A model generated the notes under the pieces. That model was not told the origin of the DNA. It ran no database searches and worked only from the letters and a program-made list of their open reading frames with translations. From positions 1-36,466 of the forward strand of contig JALTKC010000492.1 in NCBI GenBank assembly GCA_027076245.1: DNA of 36,466 nucleotides, given 5' to 3'. Positions 15,520 to 24,671 of this stretch are shown here, piece by piece; the first letter of the stretch is position 1; every line of letters begins with the position of its first letter. The position numbers and the translations under genes were made by a program. This stretch comes from Gammaproteobacteria bacterium. GTDB lineage: Bacteria > Pseudomonadota > Gammaproteobacteria > GRL18.

Positions 15520-16095
15520 GTGGCGCAATTGCTACTTTTTAACAAGCCTTACAATGTGCTCAGTCAGTTCACTGACCGTAATGAACAATACGCAGCCGAT
15601 CGAAAAACTCTCTCTGACTATATCAATATCAAAAAAGTTTACCCTGCCGGTCGTCTGGATCGAGACAGTGAAGGCTTGTTACTGCTCACTGATTCCGGTG
15701 CCCTGCAACACCAGATAGCCCATCCCGGGCATGGTAAGGAAAAGTCCTATTGGGTACAGGTGGATGGTGCCATTACTGAGCAAGCAGTTCAACAATTAAG
15801 GCAGGGCGTTAAGCTAAAAGACGGCCTGACCCAGCCGGCCAGGGCCCGTATCATATCAGAACCGAAGATCTGGCCCAGAACCCCACCGGTTCGTTTTCGA
15901 AAGGCCATCCCGACCAGCTGGATAGAACTGACCATCTCGGAAGGTAAAAACCGTCAGATACGCCGTATGACGGCGGCAGTCGGGTTCCCGACCCTGCGCT
16001 TAATCCGCCACCGCATTGGACAGTGGCAGCTAAGAAATTTACAGCCGGGGGAATATATTGTTTTAAACGTCCAGGTGAATAATGGCTATCGTTAA
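15520..16095 (+). CDS. rluE: 23S rRNA pseudouridine2457 synthase RluE
   Basis: A 191-residue RsuA/RluE-family pseudouridine synthase. The catalytic Asp lies in 'AGRLDRDSEGLLLLT' (about 44-58). The 'FNKPYNVLSQFTD' start, 'WPRTPPVRFRKAIPTSWIELTI' segment and 'GKNRQIRRMTAAVGFPTLRLIR' end closely match RluE rather than RluB/RsuA, and there is no N-terminal S4 domain, as in RluE. It isomerises U2457 in the peptidyl-transferase region of 23S rRNA. The start is GTG with a GGGAG ribosome-binding site 5 bases upstream. The gene follows the GGDEF-EAL gene by 47 bases. Confidence 0.9.
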   Translation: MAQLLLFNKPYNVLSQFTDRNEQYAADRKTLSDYINIKKVYPAGRLDRDSEGLLLLTDSGALQHQIAHPGHGKEKSYWVQVDGAITEQAVQQLRQGVKLKDGLTQPARARIISEPKIWPRTPPVRFRKAIPTSWIELTISEGKNRQIRRMTAAVGFPTLRLIRHRIGQWQLRNLQPGEYIVLNVQVNNGYR

Positions 16096-16161
16096 TCCTA
16101 TATAAATCAGTAGAATCGTAAAAAACAATAGCCAGGTAATAAACCGACCGTAATATGACTA

Positions 16162-16170
16162 TGGTATAAT
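16162..16170 (+). promoter_or_regulatory. Extended -10 promoter next to a start codon
   Basis: TGGTATAAT at 16162-16170 is a perfect extended -10 element. Counting seven bases from the end of the hexamer puts the transcription start at 16177, the A of the next gene's ATG. There is no Shine-Dalgarno sequence between them. No good -35 element is visible, as is usual for extended -10 promoters. Confidence 0.6.
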
Positions 16171-16176
16171 CTGGTC

Positions 16177-16785
16177 ATGACTTTTTACCGTATAGCACCT
16201 GTTTTCTTCTGCATAAGCCTGTCTCCCGCTCTCCTGGCAGACACATTTGTTTCTGAACAGATTATAAATAACCCCAATCGTTCTCAATTTTCAATGTGCC
16301 ACGGTCAGGGCTGCAAGGAAGTGGAACAATTATCTCTCAATGACCAGGAGTGGCAGAAAATCTCTGCGCATTTTCAGCCCCCGGCTCAATCTGCCCTACA
16401 GGAACGTCAGCAAATTGCCCTGGCCATAGCAGAGTTTGAAAAAATTGTTGGTGCCAAAACAGGTACCGATCGGGATAAAGCCCGCCTGTTTGAACATATG
16501 GGTTCTCCCGGTCAGCTTGACTGTATTGATGAATCCACCAACACGACTGTTTATTTAATGATTTTAAAAAAACACGACTTATTGCGCTGGCATGAACCCA
16601 TGGATCATGTCACCCGTGGTTTTTTTATTTTCGGCTGGCCGCACAGCTCAGCCGCCATGCGGGAAACCAGACACCCCGAACGTGAATATGCTGTGGATTC
16701 CTGGTTTGAAGATAATGGCAAGCCGCCCCATATTATTCCCCTTGAACAATGGCGTGATGGCTGGGAACCACAGGACAAAAGCTGA
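16177..16785 (+). CDS. Secreted protein of unknown function upstream of mnmA
   Basis: A 202-residue protein with a signal peptide (hydrophobic residues 5-20, cleavage near 'LLAD'). The mature part starts with a C41-x4-C46 pair in 'MCHGQGCKEVE', then a helical region with many Gln and Ala, 'DCIDESTNTTVYL', and a C-terminal 'VDSWFEDNGKPPHIIPLEQW' stretch. The pattern looks like a conserved proteobacterial family of unknown function; I cannot name a domain. The two early Cys could form a disulfide in the periplasm; CHGQGC is reminiscent of, but not, a heme CxxCH site. Its stop is 3 bases before mnmA, so the two are co-transcribed. The start is fixed by the signal peptide, although no ribosome-binding site is present. 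Confidence 0.8.
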   Translation: MTFYRIAPVFFCISLSPALLADTFVSEQIINNPNRSQFSMCHGQGCKEVEQLSLNDQEWQKISAHFQPPAQSALQERQQIALAIAEFEKIVGAKTGTDRDKARLFEHMGSPGQLDCIDESTNTTVYLMILKKHDLLRWHEPMDHVTRGFFIFGWPHSSAAMRETRHPEREYAVDSWFEDNGKPPHIIPLEQWRDGWEPQDKS

Positions 16786-16788
16786 TTT

Positions 16789-17907
16789 ATGAATAACCAG
16801 AAACCAACAAAGACAGATACCCCGGTTATTGTCGGCCTGTCCGGCGGCGTGGATTCATCCGTTGCTGCCTTATTGCTCAAACAGCAGGGTTATGACGTCT
16901 CCGCGGTATTTATGAAAAACTGGAATGAGGATGACGATGAGGGCTATTGCCCGGCAGAAGAAGATTTTGCTGATGCCCAAAGCATTGCCGCTGAGCTGGA
17001 TATTCCTTTTCACGGGGTCAATTTTGCACCGGAATACTGGGATAATGTATTTGCCTATTTTCTGGCTGAATATAAAGCCGGACGCACTCCCAACCCGGAT
17101 ATATTATGCAATAAAGAAATCAAGTTTAAGGTATTTCTGGACTATGCTCTGGCTCAGGGTGCAGAAAAAATAGCCACCGGTCATTATGCCCGCGTCAGAG
17201 AAGAACAAGGTCAGTTCTATTTACTCAAGGGTAAAGATAATAATAAGGATCAAAGCTATTTTCTCTACACCATTGGCCAATATCCTCTGTCTAAAACCCT
17301 GTTTCCCGTCGGAGAACTGGAAAAGCCTCAGGTTCGCCATCTGGCTGAAAGCCACCAACTGGCTACCTGGGATAAAAAAGATTCTACCGGGATCTGTTTT
17401 ATTGGTGAACGGGACTTTAACCAGTTTCTCAGCCGTTACCTGCCGGCTCAGCCCGGTGATATGGTTACCCCCGAAGGTGAGGTTGTAGGACAGCATAAAG
17501 GACTGATGTACCATACTCTGGGACAGCGTAAAGGTCTGGGTATTGGCGGTCGGAGCACTTCCGGTAAACACAGCGGTGAACCCTGGTTTGCGGCACAGAA
17601 GGATGTACAGAATAACCGTCTGATTGTAGTACAGGGCAAAGATCACCCCCTGCTCTACAGTCAGAGCCTGAGCGCATCGGATTTACACTGGGTCAGCGGT
17701 CAACCACCCAAAACCCCGTTTCGCTGTAAAGCCAAAACCCGTTATCGCCAACCCGATCAGGACTGTGTAATTACCACCATTGAAACTTCCGCTCAGAACA
17801 GTCAATGTATGGTAGAATTCGACTCACCACAATTTGCAGTGACCCCCGGTCAGTCAGTGGTTTTTTACGATGGTGAAATCTGCCTGGGGGGCGGGGTAAT
17901 TAATTAG
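16789..17907 (+). CDS. mnmA: tRNA-specific 2-thiouridylase MnmA
   Basis: A 372-residue ATP-dependent enzyme that puts sulfur on C2 of the wobble uridine (U34) of tRNA-Lys, -Glu and -Gln. The PP-loop SGGVDSS is at 18-24, the first catalytic cysteine C107 in 'DILCNKEIKF', and the second C203 in 'STGICFIGE'. 'TGHYAR' (130-135) is also present. Length and motifs match the family. It is followed 44 bases later by hflD, the usual gammaproteobacterial arrangement. Confidence 0.98.
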   Translation: MNNQKPTKTDTPVIVGLSGGVDSSVAALLLKQQGYDVSAVFMKNWNEDDDEGYCPAEEDFADAQSIAAELDIPFHGVNFAPEYWDNVFAYFLAEYKAGRTPNPDILCNKEIKFKVFLDYALAQGAEKIATGHYARVREEQGQFYLLKGKDNNKDQSYFLYTIGQYPLSKTLFPVGELEKPQVRHLAESHQLATWDKKDSTGICFIGERDFNQFLSRYLPAQPGDMVTPEGEVVGQHKGLMYHTLGQRKGLGIGGRSTSGKHSGEPWFAAQKDVQNNRLIVVQGKDHPLLYSQSLSASDLHWVSGQPPKTPFRCKAKTRYRQPDQDCVITTIETSAQNSQCMVEFDSPQFAVTPGQSVVFYDGEICLGGGVIN

Positions 17908-17951
17908 TGCCTATCCATTTATTAATAAAATATCCATAACAGGTTTTAACA

Positions 17952-18578
17952 TTGACAAACGAACAGCTCAGCAATCTGGAACAACGCACCCTTGCTCTGG
18001 CCGGAATCTTTCAGAACTGTTATCAGGTACAGCAACTGGCCAATAGCGGTCTGATTGATCGTTTTTATCTTAATATTGCCGTTAAGGCCATTATGAATAC
18101 CGAACCGGATAATGCTCTGGAGGTCTTTGACGGACTGCCGGGCATACGCGAAGGACTGCAGCTTATTGTTCAGCAGTTAAGCGGTGACAGTAAAAAGCGC
18201 AGTGCCGATCTGACCCGCTACAGTATTTCGGTGCTGTTCCTTGCGGGCAAACTGCTTAAAAACCCGGCTATGCTCAATGATCTGAGTCAGGGCATTGAAA
18301 AAACCCGGGCACAGATAGAGCACTTCGGCATTGATCACACAAATATTTATGCCAGCCTGGGTGGTCTGTATACCGATACCATCAGCAAATTAAGTCCCCG
18401 TATTATGGTCTCCGGTGAACCGACGATACTTAATAATACCGACAATGCCAATAAGATCCGTACACTCTTATTATCCGCCATTCGTTCTGCGGTACTCTGG
18501 AATCAGCTGGGCGGCAGTCGCTGGCAACTACTATTACAGCGAAAAAAAATTGTTCAGACTGCCAGAAATCTGGCATAA
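17952..18578 (+). CDS. hflD: High-frequency lysogenization protein HflD homolog
   Basis: A 208-residue, largely helical protein of the HflD/YcfC family, starting with 'EQTLALAGIFQ'-type residues (here EQRTLALAGIFQNCYQVQQLA) and ending with an 'SAVLWNQLGGSRWQLLLQRKKI' segment, both hallmarks of the family. In E. coli it is a peripheral membrane protein that binds phage lambda CII; its cellular role is unclear. The start is TTG at 17952. The position after mnmA is conserved, but purB, which normally follows, lies 15 kb away here. Confidence 0.93.
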   Translation: MTNEQLSNLEQRTLALAGIFQNCYQVQQLANSGLIDRFYLNIAVKAIMNTEPDNALEVFDGLPGIREGLQLIVQQLSGDSKKRSADLTRYSISVLFLAGKLLKNPAMLNDLSQGIEKTRAQIEHFGIDHTNIYASLGGLYTDTISKLSPRIMVSGEPTILNNTDNANKIRTLLLSAIRSAVLWNQLGGSRWQLLLQRKKIVQTARNLA

Positions 18579-18852
18579 ACCGCCGTTCATACGCACAGTA
18601 ATGAACTTTTAAAATTCAATTCTGTCTATAACTGCAAATCAGTCATCCTGCTCCCTTACAGCTTGCCTCTTTCCCGGAGACAGAGGGGAGATAACAGGGG
18701 CTGACTAATATAAGCCTTTATTAACCATATACTTGTTTTTTACCTTTTTATACCAAAATTAACAGACATATCCTGTTTTCCTGTTCCATTAAAATGCAAA
18801 TGGAATAATAAGGATACCTAATTACTATTTTTGAGATGAATAATAAAATACT

Positions 18853-19839
18853 ATGAGTCTATTTCAGCAGATCACACAAGCTAAAGATTGCTTAAGAAAA
18901 AAAATTATTGGCCAGGATGCTCTGGTCAATAAACTGTTTATTGCCCTGCTTGCCGACGGACATTTACTGGTCGAAGGTGCGCCTGGACTGGCCAAGACCC
19001 GGGCCATTAAGGAGCTGGGTGATTTAATTGAGGCCGATTTTCACCGGGTACAGTTTACTCCGGATCTATTGCCTGCGGATTTAACCGGTACGGAAATATA
19101 CCGCCCCCAGGACGGCAGTTTCCACTTTCAGCAGGGGCCGTTGTTTCACAATCTGTTACTGGCCGATGAAATAAACCGCGCACCGGCTAAAGTGCAGTCG
19201 GCATTGCTGGAAGCCATGGCAGAAAAACAGATCACCATTGGCCGAAAAACCTATCCCCTGCCCAAACTGTTTATGGTTATGGCGACCCAGAATCCTATTG
19301 AACAGGAAGGTACCTATCCCCTGCCGGAAGCACAGCTGGATCGTTTTTTAATGCATATCCGCATTGACTATCCGGAACAAAATGCTGAAAAATCCATTCT
19401 GGCTCTCAACCGTCAGGAAGCCCAGCAGGATCTTGTTAACACTCAGAACAGCAAAAATACTGATGGAGATAAATTTGTTATTTCCCAGCAGGTTCTGTTT
19501 GCCGCCCGGCATGAAATTTTAAATATTCATATGAGTCCAGAGGTAGAAGATTATCTGCTAAAAATTATTCTGGCGACCAGAAATCCAAAGCCTTATGATG
19601 AGACACTGGCCAACTGGGTAAACTACGGCGTTAGCCCGAGGGCGACCATTGCTCTGGATCGTTGTGCCCGAGCTCATGCCTGGTTAGCCGGTAAGGACTA
19701 TGTTGCACCGTCTGACATACAGGCAGTAGTAGCCGATATTTTCCGGCACCGGATTTTACTATCTTTTGAAGCCGAAGCAAACGGCATTGACCCGGATTAT
19801 TTTATCAGTAAATTACTGGGCTATATTGCGGTTCCCTAA
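18853..19839 (+). CDS. MoxR-family AAA+ ATPase of the Bat operon
   Basis: A 328-residue MoxR ATPase. Walker A is GAPGLAKT (about 42-49), Walker B 'LLLADEINRAP' (about 102-112), and 'ATQNPIEQEGTYPLPEAQLDRF' carries the sensor 1 and arginine finger. MoxR proteins act as chaperones together with VWA-domain partners, which here are encoded by the next genes. It is the first gene of a six-gene operon preceded by a 274-base spacer in which I find no convincing promoter, only a possible weak hairpin (CCTCT/AGAGG near 18666-18692) after hflD. Confidence 0.93.
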   Translation: MSLFQQITQAKDCLRKKIIGQDALVNKLFIALLADGHLLVEGAPGLAKTRAIKELGDLIEADFHRVQFTPDLLPADLTGTEIYRPQDGSFHFQQGPLFHNLLLADEINRAPAKVQSALLEAMAEKQITIGRKTYPLPKLFMVMATQNPIEQEGTYPLPEAQLDRFLMHIRIDYPEQNAEKSILALNRQEAQQDLVNTQNSKNTDGDKFVISQQVLFAARHEILNIHMSPEVEDYLLKIILATRNPKPYDETLANWVNYGVSPRATIALDRCARAHAWLAGKDYVAPSDIQAVVADIFRHRILLSFEAEANGIDPDYFISKLLGYIAVP

Positions 19840-19851
19840 AGGCGGGTCAAT

Positions 19852-20919
19852 ATGAGTTTGTGGCAAACACTTTTTAATACGCAGGATCATTCCGCCAATA
19901 CTAAAGACACGATGCGTGCTTCCGGTACGGCTCAGGAAGGATCAGACAAGCAGGCAACCCATGTGGATCTGCAGGGTCTGATTCAGCTGCGTTTTCATTC
20001 TTCCCGGATTTCACTGGGATCACAGCGTAAGGCCTTTTCTGCCCTGGCCGGTCAATACATGTCCCCTTTTAAGGGACGCGGTCTGAACTTTGATGAGGTA
20101 CGTCCTTATCAGCCCGGCGATGATATACGCAATATCGACTGGAATGTGACTGCCCGTACTGACCGGGTACACACCAAGGTGTTTAAGGAGGAGCGGGAGC
20201 GCCCGGTATTTATTGTGGTTGATCTCAGCCGCAGCATGTATTTTGGTACCCGCCATTGCCTTAAATCAGTGACAGCAGCCAAGGCCGCGGCCCTGTTTGC
20301 CTGGGCTGGTGCCGATAATCATAATCGTATTGGCGGCGTCGTCTTTAATGACTCTGATCACCGGGAAATGCGTCCCCGGGGCGGTCATCAGGGTGTGTTA
20401 CGTTATCTGAAAATGCTGAGCGATTTTCATAATGCACCGCTGGAAAATACCCTTCCCAATGCAGAGGGGTTTACCACCGATAATCACAATAGTCATTTCA
20501 GCAGTGAATTTTTATTTGCCCGACTGCAGAAACTGATCCACCCCGGCAGTATTGTTTTATTTGCCAGCGACTTTATGAATACCACGGAAACCGCTTTAAA
20601 ACACATTCGTCATATTGCCCGTCACAATGATTTACTTATGGCGCATATTTATGATCCCATTGAAGCCGAGCTGCCGCCGGCAGGCCGTTATGCCATTAGT
20701 GACGGTGAACATTTCCAACAGATTGATACCAGTGATCCGTCTCTGCGTCAGGCCTTTCACCAGTCTTTCACCCGCAAGGAGCAAGAAATAGAACAGTTTT
20801 GCATACACAACCAGAGTAATCTGATTAAACTGGCCACTTATGACAAGGTACCGGAACGCTTTATAGCCGCCCTGGGCAGAGACAATACTACCCGAAGAAT
20901 TGCCAGGAGTCGTCATTAA
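19852..20919 (+). CDS. DUF58 protein of the Bat operon
   Basis: A 355-residue DUF58 protein. The signature 'FDEVRPYQPGDDIRNIDWNVTART' (about 80-103) is present, followed by a VWA-like core with 'VVDLSRSM' (D-x-S-x-S) and 'HTKVFKEERERP'. Members always travel with MoxR and Bat VWA proteins and probably work as the soluble adaptor of the ATPase. It begins 12 bases after moxR and its stop overlaps the next start (TAATG). Confidence 0.92.
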   Translation: MSLWQTLFNTQDHSANTKDTMRASGTAQEGSDKQATHVDLQGLIQLRFHSSRISLGSQRKAFSALAGQYMSPFKGRGLNFDEVRPYQPGDDIRNIDWNVTARTDRVHTKVFKEERERPVFIVVDLSRSMYFGTRHCLKSVTAAKAAALFAWAGADNHNRIGGVVFNDSDHREMRPRGGHQGVLRYLKMLSDFHNAPLENTLPNAEGFTTDNHNSHFSSEFLFARLQKLIHPGSIVLFASDFMNTTETALKHIRHIARHNDLLMAHIYDPIEAELPPAGRYAISDGEHFQQIDTSDPSLRQAFHQSFTRKEQEIEQFCIHNQSNLIKLATYDKVPERFIAALGRDNTTRRIARSRH

Positions 20920-21536
20920 TGCCTGTTACATCGAACAATCCGGTTATAACATCTAATCCGGTTATGACATCCACAGCACCGGGCAATGGTTTTGATCCGT
21001 CTCAACTGGCCGATATTCATTTACCTCAGGCCATTAGTTTCTGGCCCATTGCACCGGGCTGGTGGTTCACCCTCGGGGTAGTGATCATTGCGCTTACCGC
21101 CTTCTGGTTATGGAAAAAACAGCATGAGCGGGATCCGGCCGTGCTGGAACAGCGCCGTCTAAAACGCCTGAAAAGCGAAGCACAGCAAGAGCTGGAAAAG
21201 CTGAAACAGCAATACAAAGCGCAACAAAATGCCCATAAGAGTATAGAAGCACTGTCTGTGTTTCTGCGGCGTTTTGCCCTGTCTGTTTATCCACGGGAGC
21301 AGGTCGCTTCATTAACCGATGAACAATGGCTGAAACTGCTGGATCGTCTTTCCGGAACTGAGGATTTTTCCGGTTGCTTTAAAAATCTGTTACTGGAAGC
21401 CCCCTATCAGGCACCGGATAAAACCATTGATACTCAATTACTGGAACAGTTATTTGCAGCCGCAGAAACGCTGCTGGCGAAAACCGTACAGCAAAAGCTG
21501 AGCGCACAAAAAGATTCCGGAGGTCAGCATGTATAG
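20919..21536 (+). CDS. DUF4381 membrane protein of the Bat operon
   Basis: A 205-residue protein with one membrane segment ('WWFTLGVVIIALTAFWLW', about 47-64) preceded by 'FWPIAPG', the hallmark of DUF4381. The rest is a charged helical cytoplasmic part. It is a regular member of proteobacterial MoxR-Bat clusters; its molecular role is unknown. It overlaps the previous gene by 1 base and the next by 8 bases, indicating translational coupling. Confidence 0.88.
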   Translation: MPVTSNNPVITSNPVMTSTAPGNGFDPSQLADIHLPQAISFWPIAPGWWFTLGVVIIALTAFWLWKKQHERDPAVLEQRRLKRLKSEAQQELEKLKQQYKAQQNAHKSIEALSVFLRRFALSVYPREQVASLTDEQWLKLLDRLSGTEDFSGCFKNLLLEAPYQAPDKTIDTQLLEQLFAAAETLLAKTVQQKLSAQKDSGGQHV

Positions 21537-22554
21537 TTTTGACTGGCCCTGGATGTTCCTGCTACTGCCCTTACCTTTACTGGTGTACTGGTTCAGCAAG
21601 CCTCTGGCCAGCACTCAGTCAAAGGCTCTAAAGGTACCGTTTTACCATACCATAGACCAGCTTGGCCGCCGGAGCGCAGCGGTTAATAAAAGCCGTTTTT
21701 CTCCGGCACTGATCCTGGCTTTACTGGCCTGGATATTATTGATTACCGCCAGTGCTCAGCCCAAATGGTCGGGAGAAGCCATATCCATTCCTGTCAGTGG
21801 CCGGGACTTAATGCTGGCAGTGGATATTTCCGGCAGTATGGAGCAGACCGATATGTTTTTTGCCCAGGATGCGGTGGACAGACTGACCGCGGTTAAAGCC
21901 GTTCTGCTGCCTTTTATCAAACAGCGCAAAGGCGACCGCATTGGTCTGATTCTGTTTGGTGATCACGCTTATCTGCAAACACCTCTGACCTTTGACCGTA
22001 AAACCGTTGAACGGATGCTGCTTGAATCCTTTATCGGCATGGCCGGACAACGTGCTACAGCCATTGGTGATGCCATTGGTCTGGCAGTCAAACGTCTGAA
22101 GGATTTGCCCGCAACACAAAGTGAATCCAGAGTCCTGATCCTGCTCACGGACGGTTCCAATAACGCCGGCATTGCACCCTTAACCGCGGCAAAACTGGCC
22201 AAACAGATCGGTATAAAAATTTACACCATTGGTTTTGGTGCTGATGAAATGATCGTACGCTCCTTTTTTGGCCGACAGCGAGTCAATCCCTCCAGAGATC
22301 TGGATGAAAAGACCTTAAAGGAGATTGCCCACATTACCGGCGGCCAGTATTTCCGTGCCAGAGATACCAGGGAACTGCAGAAAATTTATCAGACACTGGA
22401 TCAGCTGGAACCAGTGGAATCCGATAATCTGACGTATCGTCCAACCAAATCTCTGTTTCATCTGCCGCTGAGTCTGGCCTTTGTGCTGGCGATTATGGTG
22501 TATTTACTGCGTCAGTTTTATCAGCCCTTTTATAGCCGGAAGGGAGGTCAATAA
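21529..22554 (+). CDS. batA: VWA-domain membrane protein BatA
   Basis: A 341-residue protein with membrane segments at about 8-24, 58-76 and 310-330 and a VWA domain between. The MIDAS D99-I-S-G-S103 is intact and 'LLTDGSNNAG' provides the later acidic loop. The domain probably faces the periplasm. BatA proteins are linked to aerotolerance in Bacteroides and to envelope stress in other bacteria; the exact substrate is not known. A GGAGGT ribosome-binding site precedes the ATG and the stop overlaps batB (TAATG). Confidence 0.92.
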   Translation: MYSFDWPWMFLLLPLPLLVYWFSKPLASTQSKALKVPFYHTIDQLGRRSAAVNKSRFSPALILALLAWILLITASAQPKWSGEAISIPVSGRDLMLAVDISGSMEQTDMFFAQDAVDRLTAVKAVLLPFIKQRKGDRIGLILFGDHAYLQTPLTFDRKTVERMLLESFIGMAGQRATAIGDAIGLAVKRLKDLPATQSESRVLILLTDGSNNAGIAPLTAAKLAKQIGIKIYTIGFGADEMIVRSFFGRQRVNPSRDLDEKTLKEIAHITGGQYFRARDTRELQKIYQTLDQLEPVESDNLTYRPTKSLFHLPLSLAFVLAIMVYLLRQFYQPFYSRKGGQ

Positions 22555-24671
22555 TGTTAGCAGATTTTCATTTTTTACGACCTGAGTGGCTGCTGGCTGT
22601 CCCTGTGGTGGCCATTATACTGATTGTGTTTTATCGTCGCTCCAGACAGAGTATCGGCTGGGAAAAGGTGTGTGATCCGGCTTTACTGGACTTTCAGCTC
22701 ACCCGCACCAGAGAAAGCAGCGGTTCTGCTTCACGCCTGTTATTATGGCTGGTTCCCTTAATGTTTCTAATCAGCATTATTGCTCTGGCCGGGCCAAGCT
22801 GGCAGAAAAAAGAACAGCCAGTTTTTCAGAAGGATTCCGCTCTGGTTATTGTGCTTGACCTGTCCCTATCCATGAATGCAAAAGATGTCAAACCTTCTCG
22901 TCTGGAAAGAGCCAAACTTAAAATTATTGATATTTTAAAGCAGAAAAAAGAAGGCCAGACAGCACTGGTAGCCTATGCCGGTGATGCCCATATTGTCAGC
23001 CCTCTGACCATTGATAATAAAACCATTATGTCCCTGCTACCGGCTCTGGACTCTTCCATTATGCCCCTGTCCGGCTCATCTGCAGCAGATGCAATAAAAA
23101 CCGCAAAAGAATTATTAGTCAATGCCGGTTACAACCGGGGGGACATATTATTATTTACCGATGGTATTGATGCTTCAGAACAACTGAAGATAACACAACA
23201 GCTTAAACAACTTGAACAACAGGGCTATCATACCTCTATTATCGGTATCGGTACTCAGGCCGGCTCCCCTATTCCCATTCCCGGTCAGGGAGGCTTTATT
23301 AAGGATCGCTCCGGTCAGGTTATATTAAACAAACTGGAAGAACAGCCCTTAAAAGCCATCGCTCAGGCTGGCGGCGGTTTTTATCATCGTCTGTCACTGG
23401 ATGACAGCGATTTTAAGGAAATTCTGGAACAGAAGTTTATTGATAAAGATAAAGTCAAACAACAGGATGAAGAACTGGAACAATGGATTGATGCCGGAGC
23501 TTATGTCACACTGCTGATTATACCGCTGGCATTATTGATGTTTCGCAAGGGTGTACTCACTCTGTTAGTGGGCTCCTTACTGGTTTCATCCTTGCTGTTG
23601 CCGGTCTTTTATAGTGATCCTGTTATGGCTGAACAGGTATCTGAAAACACGGCTGACATCGCCGCACCTCAGCAAAAAGGCAAGTCCGGCTTTAACTGGA
23701 ATGATCTCTGGCTGACACCGGATCAGCAGGCCGATAAAAGCTTTAAGGCACAGAACTATCAACAGGCAGCCGAAACCTTTAAGGATCCACTCTGGAAAGC
23801 CTCGGCTTATTATCGTGCCGGTCAATATGAACAGGCCTTACAGCAATACAGCCAGTTTGACAGCGCTGATGCCTTATACAACAAGGGTAATACTCTGGCC
23901 AATCTGCAGAAGTTTCCACAAGCCATTAAGGCTTATGAGCAGGCCTTAAAACAAAATCCGGAATTTAAGGATGCCAAAAAGAATCTTGATTACGTAAAAA
24001 AACTTCTGGAACAGCAAAAACAGCAGTCTGGACAGAACAATCAGAAGCAGCAGGATCAAAACAATCAGTCTCAACAGAACAATTCACAGCAGAACCAGCA
24101 ACAGGATCAGTCCGGTAATAAACAGGATTCTCAATCTGACAAAGAATCCGGCAGTGATGGTCAGAAGCAGGAGCAGGAACAACAGAACGATACGGGTAAA
24201 AATCAGGACAAGTCTGAAAATTCCGAATCTGAATCGGACTCAGAACAACAGTCCTCTCAACAGGATCAGGATAAAAGTCAGGAACAGAAAGATCCGTCTT
24301 CTGAACAGCAACAACAGGCAGCTCAAAATGCGCAGCAGGATAACAGCGATCAGCAATCCCAACAGGCGAAACAGCCTGACAGCAAGGAGGAGATTGAAAA
24401 AGCCAGAGAGCAGGCCGCTCAGGCTGCACAGACTCAGGAAGATCAATCTGAGGAACATGATCAGGACAAAGAGCAGCACAATGAGCAGGCACAGGCTCCG
24501 GCCGATCTTATGTCACAGCTCAGCCAGGAAGAACAGCAATCCATGAAACAGTGGTTACAGCGGATCCCGGATAACCCCGGTGAACTGCTGAGAATTAAAT
24601 TCAGGAACAATACATTGATTAAACAAAGACAACAGCAAAGTCCGCAACAATACGAGGGTAACCCATGGTAA
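22554..24671 (+). CDS. batB: VWA-TPR protein, BatB-BatC fusion
   Basis: A 705-residue protein. Membrane segments at about 10-26 and 62-81 flank the start; a VWA domain follows with MIDAS D102-L-S-L-S106 and 'LFTDGIDASE'. Membrane segments at about 313-358 come next, then TPR units (about 390-480), a Gln/Ser/Asp/Glu-rich stretch of roughly 160 residues (485-645), and a conserved BatC-type end, 'QWLQRIPDNPGELLRIKF'. In Bacteroides BatB and BatC are separate proteins; here they are one chain, a common proteobacterial form. The TPR part probably binds partners in the periplasm. It overlaps batD by 7 bases. Confidence 0.9.
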   Translation: MLADFHFLRPEWLLAVPVVAIILIVFYRRSRQSIGWEKVCDPALLDFQLTRTRESSGSASRLLLWLVPLMFLISIIALAGPSWQKKEQPVFQKDSALVIVLDLSLSMNAKDVKPSRLERAKLKIIDILKQKKEGQTALVAYAGDAHIVSPLTIDNKTIMSLLPALDSSIMPLSGSSAADAIKTAKELLVNAGYNRGDILLFTDGIDASEQLKITQQLKQLEQQGYHTSIIGIGTQAGSPIPIPGQGGFIKDRSGQVILNKLEEQPLKAIAQAGGGFYHRLSLDDSDFKEILEQKFIDKDKVKQQDEELEQWIDAGAYVTLLIIPLALLMFRKGVLTLLVGSLLVSSLLLPVFYSDPVMAEQVSENTADIAAPQQKGKSGFNWNDLWLTPDQQADKSFKAQNYQQAAETFKDPLWKASAYYRAGQYEQALQQYSQFDSADALYNKGNTLANLQKFPQAIKAYEQALKQNPEFKDAKKNLDYVKKLLEQQKQQSGQNNQKQQDQNNQSQQNNSQQNQQQDQSGNKQDSQSDKESGSDGQKQEQEQQNDTGKNQDKSENSESESDSEQQSSQQDQDKSQEQKDPSSEQQQQAAQNAQQDNSDQQSQQAKQPDSKEEIEKAREQAAQAAQTQEDQSEEHDQDKEQHNEQAQAPADLMSQLSQEEQQSMKQWLQRIPDNPGELLRIKFRNNTLIKQRQQQSPQQYEGNPW
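24006..24490 (+). repeat. Low-complexity Gln/Ser/Glu-rich tract inside batB
   Basis: About 160 codons dominated by CAG/CAA, with AAC, TCT/TCC, GAT and GAA. It encodes a disordered, negatively charged linker between the TPR units and the BatC-type C-terminus. Long open frames on the opposite strand here are by-products of this composition. Confidence 0.85.

Noticed and set aside
23965..24492. Long open frames opposite and out of frame with the batB Gln-rich tract
   Set aside because: CAG/CAA-rich coding sequence leaves other frames open by composition; the products are low-complexity and unlike real proteins.
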